Shown piece by piece: positions 6,437-8,348 of a DNA stretch of 8,348 nucleotides; the stretch's first letter is position 1; each line of letters starts with the position of its first letter. The notes under the pieces are model-generated. The model saw only the letters and a program-made list of their open reading frames with translations. It was not told where the DNA came from and did not search any database. A program made the translations under genes and the position numbers. Origin of the DNA: Pseudomonadota bacterium. Lineage in GTDB: Bacteria; Pseudomonadota; Gammaproteobacteria; Steroidobacterales; Steroidobacteraceae. The stretch lies in NCBI GenBank assembly GCA_021808195.1, contig JAKBCE010000102.1, positions 1 to 8,348 of the forward strand, read 5' to 3'.

Positions 6437-7202
6437 AATCATCAGTGTGCGCCGCAGGCGCCTGATTCTCGGCCTCGGCGCGGGTGCCGGCTCGCTGTTG
6501 CTCGGCGGCTGCGACCGATTGTCGAATCTACCGCAGACCCAAAGCGTGCTCAGTTCGGCGCAGTGGTTGACGCGCGCAGCCCAGCGCGCACTGGTGTCGC
6601 GCGATGCGCTGGCCCCAGAGTTCACGCGCGCGGACATTGCTCCCGTCTTTCGCGCGAATGGCACGACCGATCCAGACAATCCCGAATATCAAACACTGGC
6701 CAAGAACGGGTTCCGAGACTGGCGGCTGCGGATCGATGGTCTGGTGGAACGCCCGAAACAAATCTCGCTCGATGATATTCGCGCCATGCCCGCGCAGTCA
6801 CAGATCACACGCCACGATTGCGTGGAGGGATGGAGCTGCATTGGGCAGTGGACCGGGCCGCTGCTGCGTGACGTGCTCGCACAAGTAGTACCCAAGCCGC
6901 AGGCGCGATATGTGATGTTCTTCTGTGCCGATCCAATGGACGATGGCAGTGATTACTACTATGAGAGCATCGATATGCGCACTGCGGTTCATCCGCAGAC
7001 GCTGCTCGCGTATGCGTTAAATGGGGAAACATTGCCAGTCGCCTATGGGGCGCCGCTGCGCCTGAGGTTGGGACGCCAACTCGGCTACAAGATGGCCAAA
7101 TATGTGATGCACATTCAATTGGTGTCGAGCTACAAGCCGTTCGGACAAGGCAATGGTGGGTACTGGGAAGATCAGGGATACACCTGGTACGCAGGCATTT
7201 AG
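6429..7202 (+). CDS. YedY/MsrP-like molybdopterin oxidoreductase, predicted lipoprotein
   Basis: This 257-residue protein belongs to the sulfite-oxidase fold of molybdopterin enzymes. GTG 6429 is supported by GGAG (6418-6421) seven bases upstream and overlaps the b-cytochrome stop. The N-terminus has four arginines (R8-R11), a hydrophobic core and the lipobox L-G-G-C28, suggesting Tat-type export followed by lipidation and membrane anchoring. The core motif D-C131-V-E-G-W-S supplies the cysteine that ligates molybdenum in this family. G-A-P-L-R-L-R-L and L-G-Y-K-x-A-K-Y (about 207-225) match the region that closes the cofactor pocket in YedY-like proteins. The C-terminus W-E-D-Q-G-Y-x-W-Y-A-G-I looks like a natural family end. 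The substrate is unknown: MsrP reduces methionine sulfoxide, but this branch pairs with a b561-type cytochrome rather than YedZ, so the reaction and direction may differ. A second cysteine, C137, lies six residues after the ligand. Confidence 0.93.
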   Translation: MTKIISVRRRRLILGLGAGAGSLLLGGCDRLSNLPQTQSVLSSAQWLTRAAQRALVSRDALAPEFTRADIAPVFRANGTTDPDNPEYQTLAKNGFRDWRLRIDGLVERPKQISLDDIRAMPAQSQITRHDCVEGWSCIGQWTGPLLRDVLAQVVPKPQARYVMFFCADPMDDGSDYYYESIDMRTAVHPQTLLAYALNGETLPVAYGAPLRLRLGRQLGYKMAKYVMHIQLVSSYKPFGQGNGGYWEDQGYTWYAGI

Positions 7203-7246
7203 CCGCCGACGTCCGTTCTACCGGCATTACTGGGGAACCGTCTGTT

Positions 7247-7268
7247 GCTCGCGGAAGATTCCGCGAGC
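7247..7268 (+). terminator. Hairpin after the molybdoenzyme operon, possible weak terminator
   Basis: GCTCGCGGA (7247-7255) and its exact complement (7260-7268) form a strong 9-bp stem with a 4-base loop that could pair further. It starts 44 bases after the oxidoreductase stop, where a terminator is expected, but no T-tract follows (next bases CCGCCTTATT). It may act as a 3'-end stabilising hairpin or a Rho-dependent end point. The remaining gap up to 7430 holds no supported gene. Confidence 0.4.
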
Positions 7269-7430
7269 CCGCCTTATTACCGTCGATGGGCCGACCATCT
7301 CCACTACGAGGAGGTGATGGTGCCTCGAGATCCGCACAGGTGAGTGGACGTCCTGCCCGCCCCCTGTGAGGCCGTGTGTGCATGCCTCAGGCCCGAGGCG
7401 GAACGGCCGCGGATTTGCGATCGGTAGGTC

Positions 7431-7661
7431 TCAAGGCTCCTCTGCACAAGCACCGCGCTCGATCTCCTCAAGCCAGGAACGGATCTGCTGGGCGCTGCAC
7501 TCTCCGTACGAATACAACACGCCGAGAACTGCCTGCAAGTGAATGCCGAGGGCGGCGGTGAGTACGTGCGGTGGGTGGTGCGCAAGCGTCGTGGCCGTCT
7601 CCTCCAGCGCCTCGATGCATGCTTCGAGCGCATGCGCTTCGTCGGGTCGTTGGGTGCTCAT
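7431..7661 (-). CDS. Small hypothetical protein, divergent from ssb
   Basis: A 76-residue protein runs on the minus strand from ATG at 7661 to TGA at 7431-7433. The start is well supported: GGAGGG (complement of 7669-7674) lies seven bases before it. The frame extends far upstream, but that part is antisense to the intergenic region and ssb. The protein is acidic and mostly helical in appearance, with stretches such as A-L-E-A-C-I-E-A-L-E and a hydrophobic middle (A-A-L-G-I-H-L-Q-A-V-L-G-V-L-Y), then E-C-S-A-Q-Q-I-R-S-W-L-E-E-I. There is no signal peptide, zinc motif or obvious DNA-binding motif. I do not recognise a named family. Its place beside a divergent ssb suggests a cargo or maintenance gene of an integrative element or plasmid. 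The two genes share a 180-base region that must hold both promoters. Confidence 0.68.
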   Translation of the reverse strand: MSTQRPDEAHALEACIEALEETATTLAHHPPHVLTAALGIHLQAVLGVLYSYGECSAQQIRSWLEEIERGACAEEP

Positions 7662-7812
7662 GATGCAGCCCTCCGGCGTGCTGCCGCGATGAAGCGCAGC
7701 ATACGCATGCCGACCGGGGCATCGCAGCTGGCGTGTGCCTTTCTCTGCGAATGCGCGCGCAAACTCAATTCCAATACAGAGTGTTCTGCCTAGACTGCGC
7801 CATGTACCAACA

Positions 7813-7841
7813 CGGCACGTGCCGGCACCGAGGGTCTCGGT
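7813..7841 (+). promoter_or_regulatory. Nested palindromes covering the ssb ribosome binding site
   Basis: Three symmetric elements overlap directly before the ssb start: a perfect 12-bp palindrome CGGCACGTGCCG (7813-7824), a perfect 10-bp palindrome GTGCCGGCAC (7819-7828), and a 6-bp stem ACCGAG/CTCGGT with a 3-base loop (7827-7841). The last stem contains the GAGGG ribosome binding site (7830-7834) and ends one base before the ATG, so folding would hide it. This could be an operator, a translational switch, or both; the function is inferred. Confidence 0.45.
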
Positions 7842-8246
7842 ATGAACAGCTTCACGCTCACAGCGATCGGTCATCTCTCGCGCAACCCGCAGCTCGTGGT
7901 CAAAGGGGATTTGACGGTCGCTCGCTTCTGTCTGATCGGCAATGATTATGCCGGTCGGGACGAGCAGGGCGGCTCGCGCGAGATCGTCACCTGTGTGTGC
8001 TTCGTCGCATTTGGCGCGGTGGCCGAGGCGATCGCCCGTCATAGCCGTACCGGAGATCAGCTCATCGTCGAGGCGCAGGTGCGCGCCGAGCGCCGCCCTT
8101 GCGCGCAGGGCGAGCGCCGGCAGGAACACTCGTATGTGGTGCAGGGATTTCGGTTCGGGGCGCCGGGGCGGCTTAGGCGCGAGGCACTGGCAGGTGGGGA
8201 GGGGCCCTCTGCGGCGAGTGGGGACGCCGGCGGTGAGGGCGTATGA
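7842..8246 (+). CDS. ssb: Single-stranded DNA-binding protein, plasmid/ICE type
   Basis: This 134-residue protein has an SSB-type OB-fold over about residues 4-107. It begins M-N-S-F-T-L-T-A-I-G-H-L-S-R-N-P, then V-A-R-F-C-L-I-G-N-D-Y and a strand with T-C-V-C-F-V-A-F-G-A-V-A-E-A, G-D-Q-L-I-V-E-A-Q-V, and finally S-Y-V-V-Q-G-F-R-F. These positions correspond to the core strands of bacterial SSB. ATG 7842 is preceded by GAGGG (7830-7834). The C-terminal part is short, rich in Gly, Ala and Ser, and ends G-G-E-G-V; the acidic D-D-x-I-P-F tip by which chromosomal SSB recruits repair and replication proteins is absent. That, together with the small size, suggests an element-encoded SSB that coats single-stranded DNA during conjugation or element replication. 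The downstream ORF follows closely, consistent with an operon. Confidence 0.85.
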   Translation: MNSFTLTAIGHLSRNPQLVVKGDLTVARFCLIGNDYAGRDEQGGSREIVTCVCFVAFGAVAEAIARHSRTGDQLIVEAQVRAERRPCAQGERRQEHSYVVQGFRFGAPGRLRREALAGGEGPSAASGDAGGEGV

Positions 8247-8305
8247 GACAGCCACAGTGCAGGTGGGCGGTCCCTTCAGTGGCAAGGCGCTCGGGAGATC
8301 AAGGT

Positions 8306-8348
8306 ATGAATCAGTTCGGCAAGACGGATCGTTCGGGCTGGACGCGTT
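8306..8348 (+). CDS. Start of an unidentified ORF, cut by the window end
   Basis: ATG 8306 begins M-N-Q-F-G-K-T-D-R-S-G-W-T-R and runs off the window after 14 codons. GGAG (8294-8297) lies eight bases before it. An alternative in-frame ATG at 8243 overlaps the ssb stop (ATGA) and would add 21 residues, but its ribosome binding site GAGGG is only three bases away. Co-transcription with ssb is likely. Too little is visible to name the product. Confidence 0.4.
   Translation, partial: MNQFGKTDRSGWTR

Noticed and set aside
7203..7343. In-frame open reading for 46 codons beyond the TAG of the molybdoenzyme
   Set aside because: The protein already ends with a family-like C-terminus (W-Y-A-G-I), and a hairpin lies in the extension. 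Readthrough or a premature stop is not needed to explain it.
7431..8285. 284-codon minus-strand frame spanning ssb
   Set aside because: Only the last 76 codons have a ribosome binding site and stand clear of ssb. The rest is antisense to the OB-fold coding region.
1..8348. CRISPR array or tandem repeat block
   Set aside because: No regularly spaced direct repeats were seen anywhere in the window.

Overview
This is a GC-rich window whose protein families suggest a proteobacterium, most likely a gammaproteobacterium. That assignment rests on family resemblance only; no database search was run. The dominant theme is envelope electron transfer, interrupted by decayed mobile and regulatory DNA and ending in what looks like the edge of a conjugative or plasmid-type module.

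Layout. Bases 2-412 hold the C-terminal end of a proline-rich protein that begins outside the window. Bases 562-2657 hold a tight two-gene operon. The first gene encodes a monoheme cytochrome c fused to a predicted outer-membrane beta-barrel, resembling the Cyc2 cytochrome-porins. The second encodes a periplasmic diheme cytochrome of the c4 type. A textbook Rho-independent terminator follows (2698-2748). Bases 2747-4214 are a pseudogene graveyard: the 3' end of an ISL3-type transposase (minus strand), a LysR C-terminal remnant, an ECF41/SigJ-like sigma factor broken by at least three lesions, and a carboxymuconolactone-decarboxylase-like remnant. Bases 4215-5521 contain nothing I can firmly call. 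Bases 5522-7202 hold a second two-gene operon: a four-helix b-type cytochrome overlapping a YedY/MsrP-like molybdopterin oxidoreductase predicted to be a lipoprotein. From 7431 onward the content changes to a small divergent hypothetical gene, a single-stranded DNA-binding protein without the usual acidic tail, and the first codons of another ORF. This resembles the replication/maintenance part of an integrative conjugative element or plasmid.

How the parts may work together (inference). The cytochrome-porin could pass electrons across the outer membrane, the diheme c4 could carry them through the periplasm, and the b cytochrome could link the quinone pool to the molybdoenzyme. The order monoheme porin then diheme c4 matches cyc2-cyc1 in the rus operon of Acidithiobacillus ferrooxidans, so an extracellular electron-uptake role is a testable idea. 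It is not shown by sequence alone. The two redox operons may once have been contiguous and later split by insertion and decay.
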